The notes: generated from the letters alone by a model not told the origin. A stretch of DNA of 9,368 bases from an uncultured Clostridia bacterium (GCA_934615145.1 CAKTTM010000057.1:1-9368); one strand, 5' to 3'. Positions 1 to 7,307 are shown, counted from the first letter of the stretch. Translations and numbers: made by a program.

Positions 1-92
1 TGGGTGCCGTCCGCGCCCAGCAGGGATTGCAGCTCCGCGCCCAGTGTCTCCACCTGGACGGTGAGCAGCTCGTTGTTCAGTGTGATCAGCAT
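1..92 (-). CDS. Aldose 1-epimerase family protein, N-terminal fragment (runs off the left edge)
   Basis: Only the first 30 codons are in the window. The peptide starts MLITLNNELLTVQV and continues with GAELQSLLGADGT. This resembles the first beta-strands of aldose 1-epimerases (mutarotases) of the LacX/YeaD-like group, where a G-AEL-S segment normally precedes a Y-LW motif; that motif would lie outside the window. Family members interconvert alpha and beta anomers of hexoses in the cytoplasm. The start is supported by GGAGAGG (100-106), seven bases before the ATG. It lies 41 bases after the alkD-like stop on the same strand with no terminator between, so it is probably the third gene of the mutY operon. 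The family call rests on a short N-terminus and the exact substrate cannot be told. Confidence 0.7.
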   Translation of the reverse strand, partial: MLITLNNELLTVQVETLGAELQSLLGADGT

Positions 93-133
93 AGGCTTTC
101 CTCTCCGATATTGCTTTTATTGTGACAGGCGGC

Positions 134-823
134 TCAGCGCCTGCGCAGTGTCTTGAGCAGCGCCTTGCGCTCCTCACTGATCTGGCGGCTCTCCACCGCC
201 TTCTGGATGGCCTTGTTGTGGACGAACTTGTCAAGCCCGCCGCTTTCTATCAAGGGCAGCGTCAGCTCATACTGATCGACCAGCGCCATGCTCAGGTACC
301 AGGCGATGGCCATGTTGATATAGTACTCCTCCCGCCGGATGCCGGCCACCAGCGCCAGCATCGGGGGCTGAAAGTGCGTATCCAAAAAGCGGCCCATCAG
401 GCTGACCACGCCAAAGCGCACATGATATTCCCTGCCGCCGGCGATCCAGCGCTGTATCTGCTGCCAGGTCTGCTCCGGCCGCTTGAGCAGCGCCTTGGGG
501 AAGAGCGTGTCGCAGGTGGCCCAGTTATCCACATGGGGCAGGAAGGCCTCCACTCGCCACAGCGCCTCGTCATAGTCTTTGATAAGGCTTATAAGGGCTG
601 CGTGCAGCTGATCCTCCTCATAATAGTGATGCGGCAGCACATCCAGAAAGGCCGAGCGCTGGTCATTGGGCAGCGTCTTCATGATGGCCTTCATCGCCGG
701 CGTGCGCAGGCCGATGATGCGCTCCTTGTCCATGGTGGGGATCAGCCTGCTGATGAAGTCACGGTAGCCCAGGTCCTGCTGGGCGAAAAACTGCTCCCTG
801 AGGTGCTGTACGATCTCAGGCAT
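134..823 (-). CDS. DNA alkylation repair protein, AlkD-like HEAT-repeat glycosylase
   Basis: This 229-residue all-helical protein matches the AlkD family in length and motifs. AlkD enzymes excise positively charged alkylated bases such as 3- and 7-methylpurines, without base flipping, in base-excision repair. Visible hallmarks are VDNWATCD (W101 and D105, matching the W-x3-D active-site pair), R136 in YHVRFGVVSLMGRF, W175 in INMAIAWYLS, and the C-terminal HNKAIQKAVESRQI. All four expected functional positions are present, so the enzyme looks intact. The ATG overlaps the mutY stop by eight bases. Its ribosome binding site AGGAGG (830-835) lies inside the last mutY codons, which points to translational coupling. 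The pairing with mutY makes a two-gene repair unit. The family assignment is firm; the substrate range is inferred. Confidence 0.93.
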   Translation of the reverse strand: MPEIVQHLREQFFAQQDLGYRDFISRLIPTMDKERIIGLRTPAMKAIMKTLPNDQRSAFLDVLPHHYYEEDQLHAALISLIKDYDEALWRVEAFLPHVDNWATCDTLFPKALLKRPEQTWQQIQRWIAGGREYHVRFGVVSLMGRFLDTHFQPPMLALVAGIRREEYYINMAIAWYLSMALVDQYELTLPLIESGGLDKFVHNKAIQKAVESRQISEERKALLKTLRRR

Positions 824-1868
824 GGCCTTCCTCCTCTGTGCGTTTCAGCAGGCGCAGCGCCTCCGCCCTGGCCGCGCGCATGGCGGTGGGCAGCGGCAGC
901 GCCTCCAACTCCTGCGCCGTCACCCACTCCCCCACAGGCAGCGGCTCTGTGAGCTGCGCGTGATAGAGCCGCATCTGCCAGACGCGGTGGGTGAAGACAT
1001 GCTTGGCCTCGCCCAAGGGCACAAGTATCTGGGCCGGTATGCCCAGCGCGCGCGCGGCCTCTGCCGCCTCGCCCTCATGCAGATGGAAGACATAGAGCCC
1101 CTGCAGCAGCCGCTCTTGTCTGCGGGTGACCATCACGCGCTTGCCAGCCGTCAGGATAAGCACCGCCATGTCGATGATTTTAGGTGGTCTCTTTTGCGGC
1201 AGCACCGGCAGGCGCTCGGGCTCGCCCAGCTGCCAGGCCAGGCAGTCCTCGCTCAAGGGGCAGCGCTCGCAGTCCGGCGTGCCGGGCAGGCAGATGGTGG
1301 CGCCGATGTCCATCAGCGCCTGGTTCATGTCCCCGGCGCGTTTGGCTGGCATCAGGCCCCGGCCCAAGGCATAGAGGCTGCGGCGCACCGAGAGGATGGT
1401 GACATCCTCTGCCACATCGTAGAGCCGGCTGATCACCCTGGTCAGGTTGCCATCGATGGCGGGTACCGGCTCATCATAGGCGATGCTGGCGATGGCGGCC
1501 GCCGTGTAGGGGCCGATGCCGGGCAGCTTTTCAAGGGCCGCGGCGCTCATCGGAAAGACGCCGCCCATCTCCTGCGCCACCTGCTTGGCCGTCTTGTGCA
1601 GATTGCGGGCGCGGCTGTAGTAGCCCAGGCCCTCCCAGGCCTTGAGCACCTGCTGCTCCTGCGCCTCAGCCAGAGCCTGCACATCGGGGAAGAGCCGCAA
1701 AAAGCGCTCATAGTAGCCGGCCACCGTGCCTGTCTGCGTCTGCTGCAGCATGATCTCGCTCACCCACACTCGGTAGGGGTCCTTGGTGCCCCGAAAGGGC
1801 AGGCTGCGCCCCTGCGCGTCATACCAGTCAAGCAGGCGGCCGATCAGCCGCGTTTCCTTCGTCGTCAT
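816..1868 (-). CDS. mutY: A/G-specific adenine glycosylase MutY
   Basis: MutY removes adenine mispaired with 8-oxoguanine, protecting against G:C to T:A transversions. From the chosen start the protein is 350 residues, normal for the family. The catalytic glutamate is E38 in VSEIMLQQTQT. The helix-hairpin-helix is LPGIGPYTAAAI (about 115-126), followed by the catalytic aspartate D139 in AIDGNLTRV. The [4Fe-4S] cluster ligands are C193, C200, C203 and C209, in the classical C-x6-C-x2-C-x5-C spacing. The C-terminal part (about 232-345) is the Nudix-like 8-oxoG recognition domain, including KHVFTHRVWQM. The reading frame is open upstream to an ATG at 1985, but that stretch crosses the groESL promoter and CIRCE and has no family similarity, so I start at 1868. 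No Shine-Dalgarno precedes this ATG; a promoter -10 sits seven bases upstream, suggesting a leaderless mRNA. Confidence 0.95.
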   Translation of the reverse strand: MTTKETRLIGRLLDWYDAQGRSLPFRGTKDPYRVWVSEIMLQQTQTGTVAGYYERFLRLFPDVQALAEAQEQQVLKAWEGLGYYSRARNLHKTAKQVAQEMGGVFPMSAAALEKLPGIGPYTAAAIASIAYDEPVPAIDGNLTRVISRLYDVAEDVTILSVRRSLYALGRGLMPAKRAGDMNQALMDIGATICLPGTPDCERCPLSEDCLAWQLGEPERLPVLPQKRPPKIIDMAVLILTAGKRVMVTRRQERLLQGLYVFHLHEGEAAEAARALGIPAQILVPLGEAKHVFTHRVWQMRLYHAQLTEPLPVGEWVTAQELEALPLPTAMRAARAEALRLLKRTEEEGHA

Positions 1869-1874
1869 GAGGGT

Positions 1875-1885
1875 AGTATAGCACA
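1875..1885 (-). promoter_or_regulatory. Putative extended -10 promoter of mutY
   Basis: Read on the minus strand this is TGTGCTATACT: a TATACT -10 box with a TG one base upstream, the extended -10 form that needs little -35 contact. No good -35 hexamer lies 16-18 bases upstream. The expected transcription start, about seven bases downstream, falls on the A of the mutY ATG. Confidence 0.55.
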
Positions 1886-1928
1886 GGGCGGCCTCATCTT
1901 CATGCCGCAAATTATTTGCGAAAAGGGC

Positions 1929-1957
1929 TTGCCAAAGCGGCCGATATGGGGTATAGT
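1929..1957 (+). promoter_or_regulatory. SigA-type promoter of groES-groEL
   Basis: TTGCCA (1929-1934) and TATAGT (1952-1957) are separated by exactly 17 bases, close to the housekeeping sigma factor consensus. The predicted start is near 1964, so CIRCE lies at the very 5' end of the transcript, the usual arrangement for HrcA-repressed chaperonin operons in Bacillota. The divergent mutY promoter lies about 45 bases to the left. Confidence 0.8.
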
Positions 1958-1968
1958 GAGCATGATGT

Positions 1969-2314
<346 letters not shown>

Positions 2315-2326
2315 TAGACTGTTTGA

Positions 2327-4015
<1,689 letters not shown>

Positions 4016-4023
4016 ATAGAGAG

Positions 4024-4062
4024 GGCCTCCGTCAAAGGCATTGCCTTTGACGGGGGCCTTTT
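4024..4062 (+). terminator. Probable intrinsic terminator after groEL, formed by the first hairpin of repeat A
   Basis: The core stem is 4029-4039 with 4043-4053 (11 bp, loop ATT). It is extended by GGCCT (4024-4028) with GGGCC (4054-4058), one G-T wobble, and followed by TTTT (4059-4062). The T-run is short, and the same bases can instead pair in the next hairpin, so termination may be partial. A second terminator lies at 4212-4240. Confidence 0.65.
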
Positions 4063-4192
4063 GCCTGTCGCTTCGCTCCGGCCGGCAAAAGGCCGTGGTT
4101 AGTCCTGCTGACGCAGGACTTGCCGGCCCACCGCGCATGTCGCTGGGCCGAATCATTGCTCAGAGGGCTGCGGCCCTCCGAACCTCCCGGGG
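4029..4192 (+). repeat. Structured intergenic repeat, copy A
   Basis: Five consecutive hairpins: H1 4029-4053; H2 with arms 4057-4065 and 4084-4092 (loop TGTCGCTTCGCTCCGGCC); H3 with arms 4101-4108 and 4113-4120; H4 with arms 4124-4130 and 4144-4150 (loop CCGCGCATGTCGC); H5 with arms 4163-4168 and 4173-4178 (loop TGCG). The conserved tail AACCTCCCGGGG (4181-4192) follows. All stems are perfectly paired. The order, loops and tail match copy B, and H1, H4, H5 and tail match copy C, while several stems differ in sequence with pairing kept. It lies in sense orientation behind groEL. There is no coding potential I believe in. It may be a non-coding RNA domain in the 3' UTR or a small mobile element. 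The boundaries are estimated from where similarity between copies ends. Confidence 0.85.
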
Positions 4193-4211
4193 CTCGAGGA
4201 TTGTGAGTATT

Positions 4212-4240
4212 GCGGCGCTCGTCAGGGCGCCGCTGTTTTA
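4212..4240 (+). terminator. Intrinsic terminator at the end of the groESL/repeat A region
   Basis: GCGGCGC (4212-4218) pairs with GCGCCGC (4227-4233), seven perfect GC pairs with an eight-base loop, followed by TGTTTTATT. It would end any transcript that reads through the terminator at 4024-4062, so repeat A can be part of the groEL 3' UTR. Confidence 0.7.
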
Positions 4241-4320
4241 TTGTCAAAGATGAGAGAAATCCTGTCTCACTTCTAACCTGTCCTTCATCTTTCTCGCCTG
4301 CGGTCTTCATCTTGCCCGCT

Positions 4321-4326
4321 TATGAT
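4321..4326 (+). promoter_or_regulatory. Possible -10 box for the DUF4342 gene
   Basis: TATGAT, 45 bases before the ATG at 4371, is a fair -10 match. The hexamer 17 bases upstream (CTGCGG) is poor, and TTGCCC at 4312-4317 is too close to serve as -35. A promoter is expected here because terminators precede the region, but this exact box is a weak call. Confidence 0.35.
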
Positions 4327-4370
4327 GAGGCTGTCACAGGGAAGAGGACTAAGACGAGGAGGATACAAAG

Positions 4371-4841
4371 ATGGATCATCTGGACATGACGGAGCAGCTG
4401 AGGAAAAAGGCCAAGGTCAGCTATGAGGAGGCGCGTGACGCGCTGGAAGCGAGCAACTGGGACATGCTGGAGGCCATGGTGCATCTGGAGCAGCAAGGCA
4501 AGATTAAGGAATTGTTGGAGGAGGAAAAGCCCATGGACAAGGCACAGGCGACCAAGGAAGAGCGCACCCGCAGCGCCAGCGAAGGCTTTGAGAAAGCGGG
4601 CAGCTTCATCAGCCGCCTGGTGGAGAAGGGCAATCGCAACCGCCTGGAGGTCAGGCGCGATGACAGGCTGCTGTTCAGCATGCCGCTGACGGTGCTGGTG
4701 CTGGTGGGCCTGCTGATGTTCTGGCTGATATGGCCTGGCATGCTGATCGGCTGGGTCTTTGGCTGGCGCTACAGCTTCCAGGGCCCGGACATGCGCAGCA
4801 GCAAGGAGTACCAGCCCACGGCCTCAGGCGAAGTACACTGA
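4371..4841 (+). CDS. UBA-like / DUF4342 domain membrane protein
   Basis: A 156-residue protein of unknown function. Residues about 5-45 (TEQLRKKAKVSYEEARDAL, then LEASNWDMLEAMVHLE) look like a UBA/TS-N helical bundle, as in elongation factor Ts and NAC-type proteins. A charged linker rich in E and K follows (about 46-75). From about residue 78 it matches the DUF4342 pattern: GNRNRLEVRRDDRLLFSMPLT, then a hydrophobic stretch (about 103-134, VLVLVGLLMFWLIWPGMLIG) long enough for one or two membrane passes. The last 20 residues are polar. No catalytic motif is seen. GAGGAGG (4356-4362) is eight bases before the ATG. It stands alone, between terminators on the left and repeat B on the right, facing convergent sodA. 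The domain call is from memory of the family; the role is unknown. Confidence 0.88.
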   Translation: MDHLDMTEQLRKKAKVSYEEARDALEASNWDMLEAMVHLEQQGKIKELLEEEKPMDKAQATKEERTRSASEGFEKAGSFISRLVEKGNRNRLEVRRDDRLLFSMPLTVLVLVGLLMFWLIWPGMLIGWVFGWRYSFQGPDMRSSKEYQPTASGEVH

Positions 4842-4861
4842 GGACATGGCCTCAAACATTC

Positions 4862-4888
4862 AGGGCCGCCGGTGATCCCGGCGGCCCT
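4862..4888 (+). repeat. GC-rich 11-bp hairpin after the DUF4342 gene
   Basis: AGGGCCGCCGG (4862-4872) pairs perfectly with CCGGCGGCCCT (4878-4888) around the loop TGATC. It looks like the stem of an intrinsic terminator, but the next bases are CAGCCC, not a T-run. Repeat B begins five bases later, so insertion of the repeat may have separated the stem from its original T-run. It parallels the hairpin just ahead of repeat A. Confidence 0.75.
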
Positions 4889-4892
4889 CAGC

Positions 4893-5068
4893 CCATCGAA
4901 AAACTGCGGTTTTTCGATGGTTAGGCTCTCGGCCCTCCGCCTGTCGCTTCACTCCCGGGCGGCGGAGGGCGTGGAAATCCTTGCTACGCAAGGCCTGCCG
5001 CGTCGCCGTACACGCCGCCGACGCGGATTATTGGTCAGAGGGCTGCGGCCCTCCGAACCTCCCAGGGG
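4893..5068 (+). repeat. Structured intergenic repeat, copy B
   Basis: Five hairpins as in copy A: H1 with arms 4893-4904 and 4909-4920 (12 bp, loop TGCG); H2 with arms 4932-4941 and 4961-4970 (loop TGTCGCTTCACTCCCGGGC); H3 with arms 4979-4984 and 4988-4993 (loop TAC); H4 with arms 4998-5005 and 5019-5026 (loop CCGTACACGCCGC); H5 with arms 5038-5043 and 5048-5053 (loop TGCG). The tail is AACCTCCCAGGGG (5056-5068). H5 and most of the tail are identical to copy A. The H4 loop is identical to copy C. Stems H1-H4 differ from A yet stay paired. It lies between the DUF4342 stop and that gene's terminator, in sense orientation. Confidence 0.88.
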
Positions 5069-5083
5069 TTTGTTGATGCTCTG

Positions 5084-5117
5084 AGGCTCCTCCAGCTTTT
5101 GCCGGAGGAGCCTTTTT
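5084..5117 (+). terminator. Intrinsic terminator for the DUF4342 gene / repeat B transcript
   Basis: AGGCTCCTCC (5084-5093) pairs with GGAGGAGCCT (5104-5113), followed by TTTTT (5113-5117). The T-run serves plus-strand transcription. Read from sodA on the other strand the same stem has no T-run after it, so it is at best a weak terminator for sodA. Confidence 0.88.
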
Positions 5118-5136
5118 GAGAGGAGGCTATTAAGCC

Positions 5137-5742
5137 TTACTTGCCCTCTTCGAAGCGCCGGGCGACCTCGTCCCAGTTGACGGTGTGCCACCAGTTCTTC
5201 AGGTAGTCGGGCCTGCGGTTCTGGTACTTCAGGTAGTAAGCGTGCTCCCAGACATCAGCGCCCATCAGGGGGAACTTGCCGTGTGTCAGCGGGCTGTCCT
5301 GGTTGGGGGTCTTTTCCACGGCCAGCTTGTTGCCGTCCTTGACCAGCCAGGCCCAGCCGGAGCCAAACTGTGTCTTGCCAGCGTTCTCAAAGTCCTCCTG
5401 GAACTTTTCAAAGCTGCCAAAGTCCTTCTCGATCTGCTCGAGCAGCTTGCCCTCGGGCTTGCCCTTGCCATTTGGCCCCATGATCTGCCAGAACAGCGTG
5501 TGGTTGTAGTGTCCGCCGCCGTTGTTGCGCACGGCTGCCTTGATGTCGGCGGGGATCTCCTCCAGCTTCTGGATGATCTCCTCGATCGTCCAGTCCGCGT
5601 ACTTGGTGCCCTCCACGGCCTTGTTCAGATTATCTACATAGGCCTGGTGGTGCTTGCCGTGGTGGATCTTCATCGTCTCTTCATCGATGTATGGCTCAAG
5701 CGCGTTGTTCGCGTAGGGTAATGATGGTAGTCTAAAACTCAT
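5137..5742 (-). CDS. sodA: Superoxide dismutase, Mn-type by residue signature
   Basis: The enzyme dismutates superoxide to oxygen and hydrogen peroxide in the cytoplasm. The 201-residue protein has the usual length and two-domain layout. Metal ligands are H27 (MKIHHGKHH), H81 ([11 protein letters not shown]), D163 and H167 (in DVWEHAYY). Residues that separate Mn from Fe enzymes favour manganese: glycine 77 in the NNGGGHYNH segment, and Q148 in NQDSPL, where Fe enzymes usually have alanine. A cambialistic enzyme cannot be excluded. There are two candidate ATGs, at 5748 and 5742. AAGGAGG (5751-5757) is only two bases from the first but eight from the second, so I start at the second, giving [10 protein letters not shown]. 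No PerR-type box was recognised upstream. It lies downstream of the hydrolase/amber small gene on the same strand but probably has its own promoter. Confidence 0.96.
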   Translation of the reverse strand: MSFRLPSLPYANNALEPYIDEETMKIHHGKHHQAYVDNLNKAVEGTKYADWTIEEIIQKLEEIPADIKAAVRNNGGGHYNHTLFWQIMGPNGKGKPEGKLLEQIEKDFGSFEKFQEDFENAGKTQFGSGWAWLVKDGNKLAVEKTPNQDSPLTHGKFPLMGADVWEHAYYLKYQNRRPDYLKNWWHTVNWDEVARRFEEGK

Positions 5743-5750
5743 GTTCATAA

Positions 5751-5757
5751 CCTCCTT
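5751..5757 (-). promoter_or_regulatory. Ribosome binding site of sodA that decides the start codon
   Basis: AAGGAGG on the minus strand. Eight bases separate it from the ATG at 5742 and only two from the ATG at 5748, which favours the inner start. Confidence 0.8.
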
Positions 5758-5772
5758 GGTTGGTGTACTATG

Positions 5773-5802
5773 AGTTTACCCCATTTCAGTTAGCATAGAC
5801 AA
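5773..5802 (-). promoter_or_regulatory. Possible sodA promoter
   Basis: On the minus strand TTGTCT (5797-5802) and TAAACT (5773-5778) are 18 bases apart, about 30 bases before the sodA start. The match is moderate. The alternative -10 boxes TATGCT and CATAGT are nearby. Confidence 0.4.
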
Positions 5803-5830
5803 ACTTGTTGAGTCTGTCAGCGCATCCCTG

Positions 5831-6076
5831 CTATTTGCCGTCGAATAGGCCCTTGACCTTGTCGACCAGGCCGCCCGCGGCCTCGCCGATCGTTTCACCG
5901 ATGTCGCCCAGGCGGTCCATGGCGCCGTTCAGCGCGGCCTTCACCTGCTCATCGGGCAAATCTACATTGAGCACCTATTCGGCCGTCTTCACGGGCGCCT
6001 TGATAAAGCGCTGCAGCAGCCCCTTGTCGCTCTTGATGGCTTCCACGATCTTGTTTTCCAGTTCCTTGATTTCCAT
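5831..6076 (-). pseudogene. Small helical protein gene interrupted by one in-frame amber (TAG) codon
   Basis: An ATG at 6076 has a good ribosome binding site, AAGGGAG (6084-6090), seven bases away. It opens a frame of 33 residues (starting MEIKELENKIVEAI, ending KAPVKTAE), then TAG (5975-5977), then 47 more in-frame residues (VLNVDLPDEQVKAALNG, later DKVKGLFDGK) to a TAG at 5831-5833. The two halves read as one coherent amphipathic protein of about 81 residues. The motif KxPVKTAE-x-VLNVDLPDEQ resembles short uncharacterised Bacillota proteins in which K or Q occupies the interrupted position. The simplest origin is CAG to TAG or AAG to TAG. TAG also ends pfkA, so it is a normal stop here. It follows the hydrolase gene by 15 bases, as if in one operon. 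It may be a fresh pseudogene, a 33-residue product, a suppressed amber, or a sequencing error. Confidence 0.7.
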
Positions 6077-6091
6077 GATCTTGCTCCCTTC

Positions 6092-7009
6092 TTATTCCAT
6101 CTTTTCTTGATAGACAAACCAGCCCTGCCCGTCGCTGAGCAGCGTGATGCCGCCCAGGGGCAGGTAGTAGCGGGGCCGCTTGAGCCGCCCCAGCTGCCCC
6201 TCCGAGCGGGCGGAGGCGCCGCGCGAGCCGGTGGTGATGAACAGCTCCGCATCCACCGCGCCCAGGAAATCCGCCCGTATGTTGTCATAGCCATGGTGGG
6301 GCGTCTTCATGATGTCGGCCTTGAGCTCATCGCCGTACTGGCGCACCATCTCCGCCTGGGTGAGGCCTGTGATGTCGGCGGTCAGCAGGATGCTGGCCTG
6401 GCCGAAAGTCAAATGGATCATCATGGACTTGGCATTGCGCACCATGCCGGCGTAGCCCCGCTCGTCGCGCAGAAAGCGCAGCTGTGCCTGTCCCATGCTC
6501 ATGCTGTCGCCGCTGGAGACAGGTATCAGCGGCACGCCGGCCTCGTCCATGGCGGCCAGCAGCTCCAGCTGCTCTGCTTGCTTGTAGTCGCGGCCAAAGG
6601 GGCTCAGCAGCGCCTGGGGCCTAAAGCCCGCCTTGAACAGAGCGATTTGCCCCTGCATGTGGTCATCATGCGGGTGCGAGTTAAAGAAGTAGTCGATGTG
6701 CGCTATGCCCTCACTGGCCAGAAAGCGCTTGAGCGCGGGGGCGCGGGGCGCGTCGCCGCCGTCGACCAGCATGCTACGGCCGCCTGTGCGTATCAGGATG
6801 GCGTCGCCGATGCCGATATCCACAAAATCAATGCGCAGCAGCTCTGCTCTTGCCTCAAAGGGCGGCGCGTCCAGGCGCTCCACCGCCTCATAGGGCGCCA
6901 GGCTCTGCCCCGGCCGGTGCCAGATGGGCACCTGGGAAGTGGCCAGCCCACTGAAGGGCAGACACAAAAGCGCGCAGAGCAAGAGCCCCGCGCGCTTCAA
7001 AAGGGTCAT
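6092..7009 (-). CDS. Secreted metallo-beta-lactamase-fold hydrolase, ComEC/Rec2 C-terminal type
   Basis: From the chosen start the product is 305 residues. Residues 1-23 (MTLLKRAGLLLCALLCLPFS and onward) form a signal peptide with a basic N-region, hydrophobic core and probable cleavage after GLA. The hydrolase domain begins near 57 with RIDFVDIGIGDAILI and SMLVDGGD. The metal-binding motif is SHPHDDH (H112, H114, D116, H117), with further ligands likely in LLTADIT (D212) and KTPHHGYDN (H238/H239). This order is typical of the stand-alone relatives of the ComEC nuclease/hydrolase domain. It is expected to act outside the membrane; phosphodiester cleavage is plausible but not shown. The frame stays open for 103 more codons upstream, but these read through repeat C and give an arginine-rich, family-unlike sequence, so I reject them. 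The ribosome binding site is weak (GGGG from the repeat tail). Confidence 0.85.
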   Translation of the reverse strand: MTLLKRAGLLLCALLCLPFSGLATSQVPIWHRPGQSLAPYEAVERLDAPPFEARAELLRIDFVDIGIGDAILIRTGGRSMLVDGGDAPRAPALKRFLASEGIAHIDYFFNSHPHDDHMQGQIALFKAGFRPQALLSPFGRDYKQAEQLELLAAMDEAGVPLIPVSSGDSMSMGQAQLRFLRDERGYAGMVRNAKSMMIHLTFGQASILLTADITGLTQAEMVRQYGDELKADIMKTPHHGYDNIRADFLGAVDAELFITTGSRGASARSEGQLGRLKRPRYYLPLGGITLLSDGQGWFVYQEKME

Positions 7010-7018
7010 GATTGCCAG

Positions 7019-7296
7019 CCCCGGGTGGTTTGGAGGGCCAAAGCCCCCCAAGTGTGATCCGCGCCGGCGGCGTGTACGGCGGCGCGGCCAGTCCTGGAGT
7101 TCCCCTGGTCTCCGCCGCCTGGTGACGGAGCCTGCCGCGCCCAGTGGGCGAGGTAGGCAGGCGGAGAAATCAGGCGAAACGAGCCAACCAAGCGCGCTCC
7201 GCCGCGCGAAGGGGGGCGACGATTGAGCTTGCGGATGGCGCAGCGATAGGCGGACGGCCGGAGCCCCTCCCATCAGAAAACATCGTTTTCTGATGG
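7019..7296 (-). repeat. Structured intergenic repeat, copy C (longer, diverged)
   Basis: Read on the minus strand, copy C has H1 with arms at 7285-7296 and 7270-7281 (12 bp, three-base loop), H4 with arms at 7080-7087 and 7059-7066 (8 bp, loop CCGTACACGCCGC identical to copy B), H5 with arms at 7043-7049 and 7032-7038 (one G-T pair), and the tail AACCACCCGGGG (7019-7030). The stretch after H1, GGCTCCGGCCGTCCGCC, matches copy B closely; the loop then reads TATCGCT. About 100 extra bases lie between the H2 and H4 regions, so H2 is loosened and H3 is not clear. It starts 11 bases after the pfkA stop in sense orientation and ends nine bases before the hydrolase ATG. It fills nearly all of the 298-base gap. 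Confidence 0.8.
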
Positions 7297-7307
7297 ACGC
7301 GTCAGCG

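Noticed and set aside
4029..5068. CRISPR array
   Set aside because: The repeats are far apart, long and internally palindromic, with no regular short repeat-spacer pattern and no cas genes.
4029..5068. Classical MITE with terminal inverted repeats and target duplication
   Set aside because: The left end (CC(A/G)TC) and right end (CCC(A/G)GGG) are not inverted copies and I see no direct duplication flanking the copies; a REP-like or RNA element fits better.
4041..5191. Arginine-rich small ORFs across repeats A and B, such as frames containing PRRRRVRRRG
   Set aside because: They lie on the repeats, occur in several frames on both strands and follow hairpin symmetry; similar peptides appear from copy C. 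They are best read as artefacts of the repeat.
5805..6110. Plus-strand open frame of 101 codons opposite the amber-interrupted gene
   Set aside because: It has serine- and leucine-rich shadow composition and no ribosome binding site, while the opposite strand has a proper start and coherent protein.
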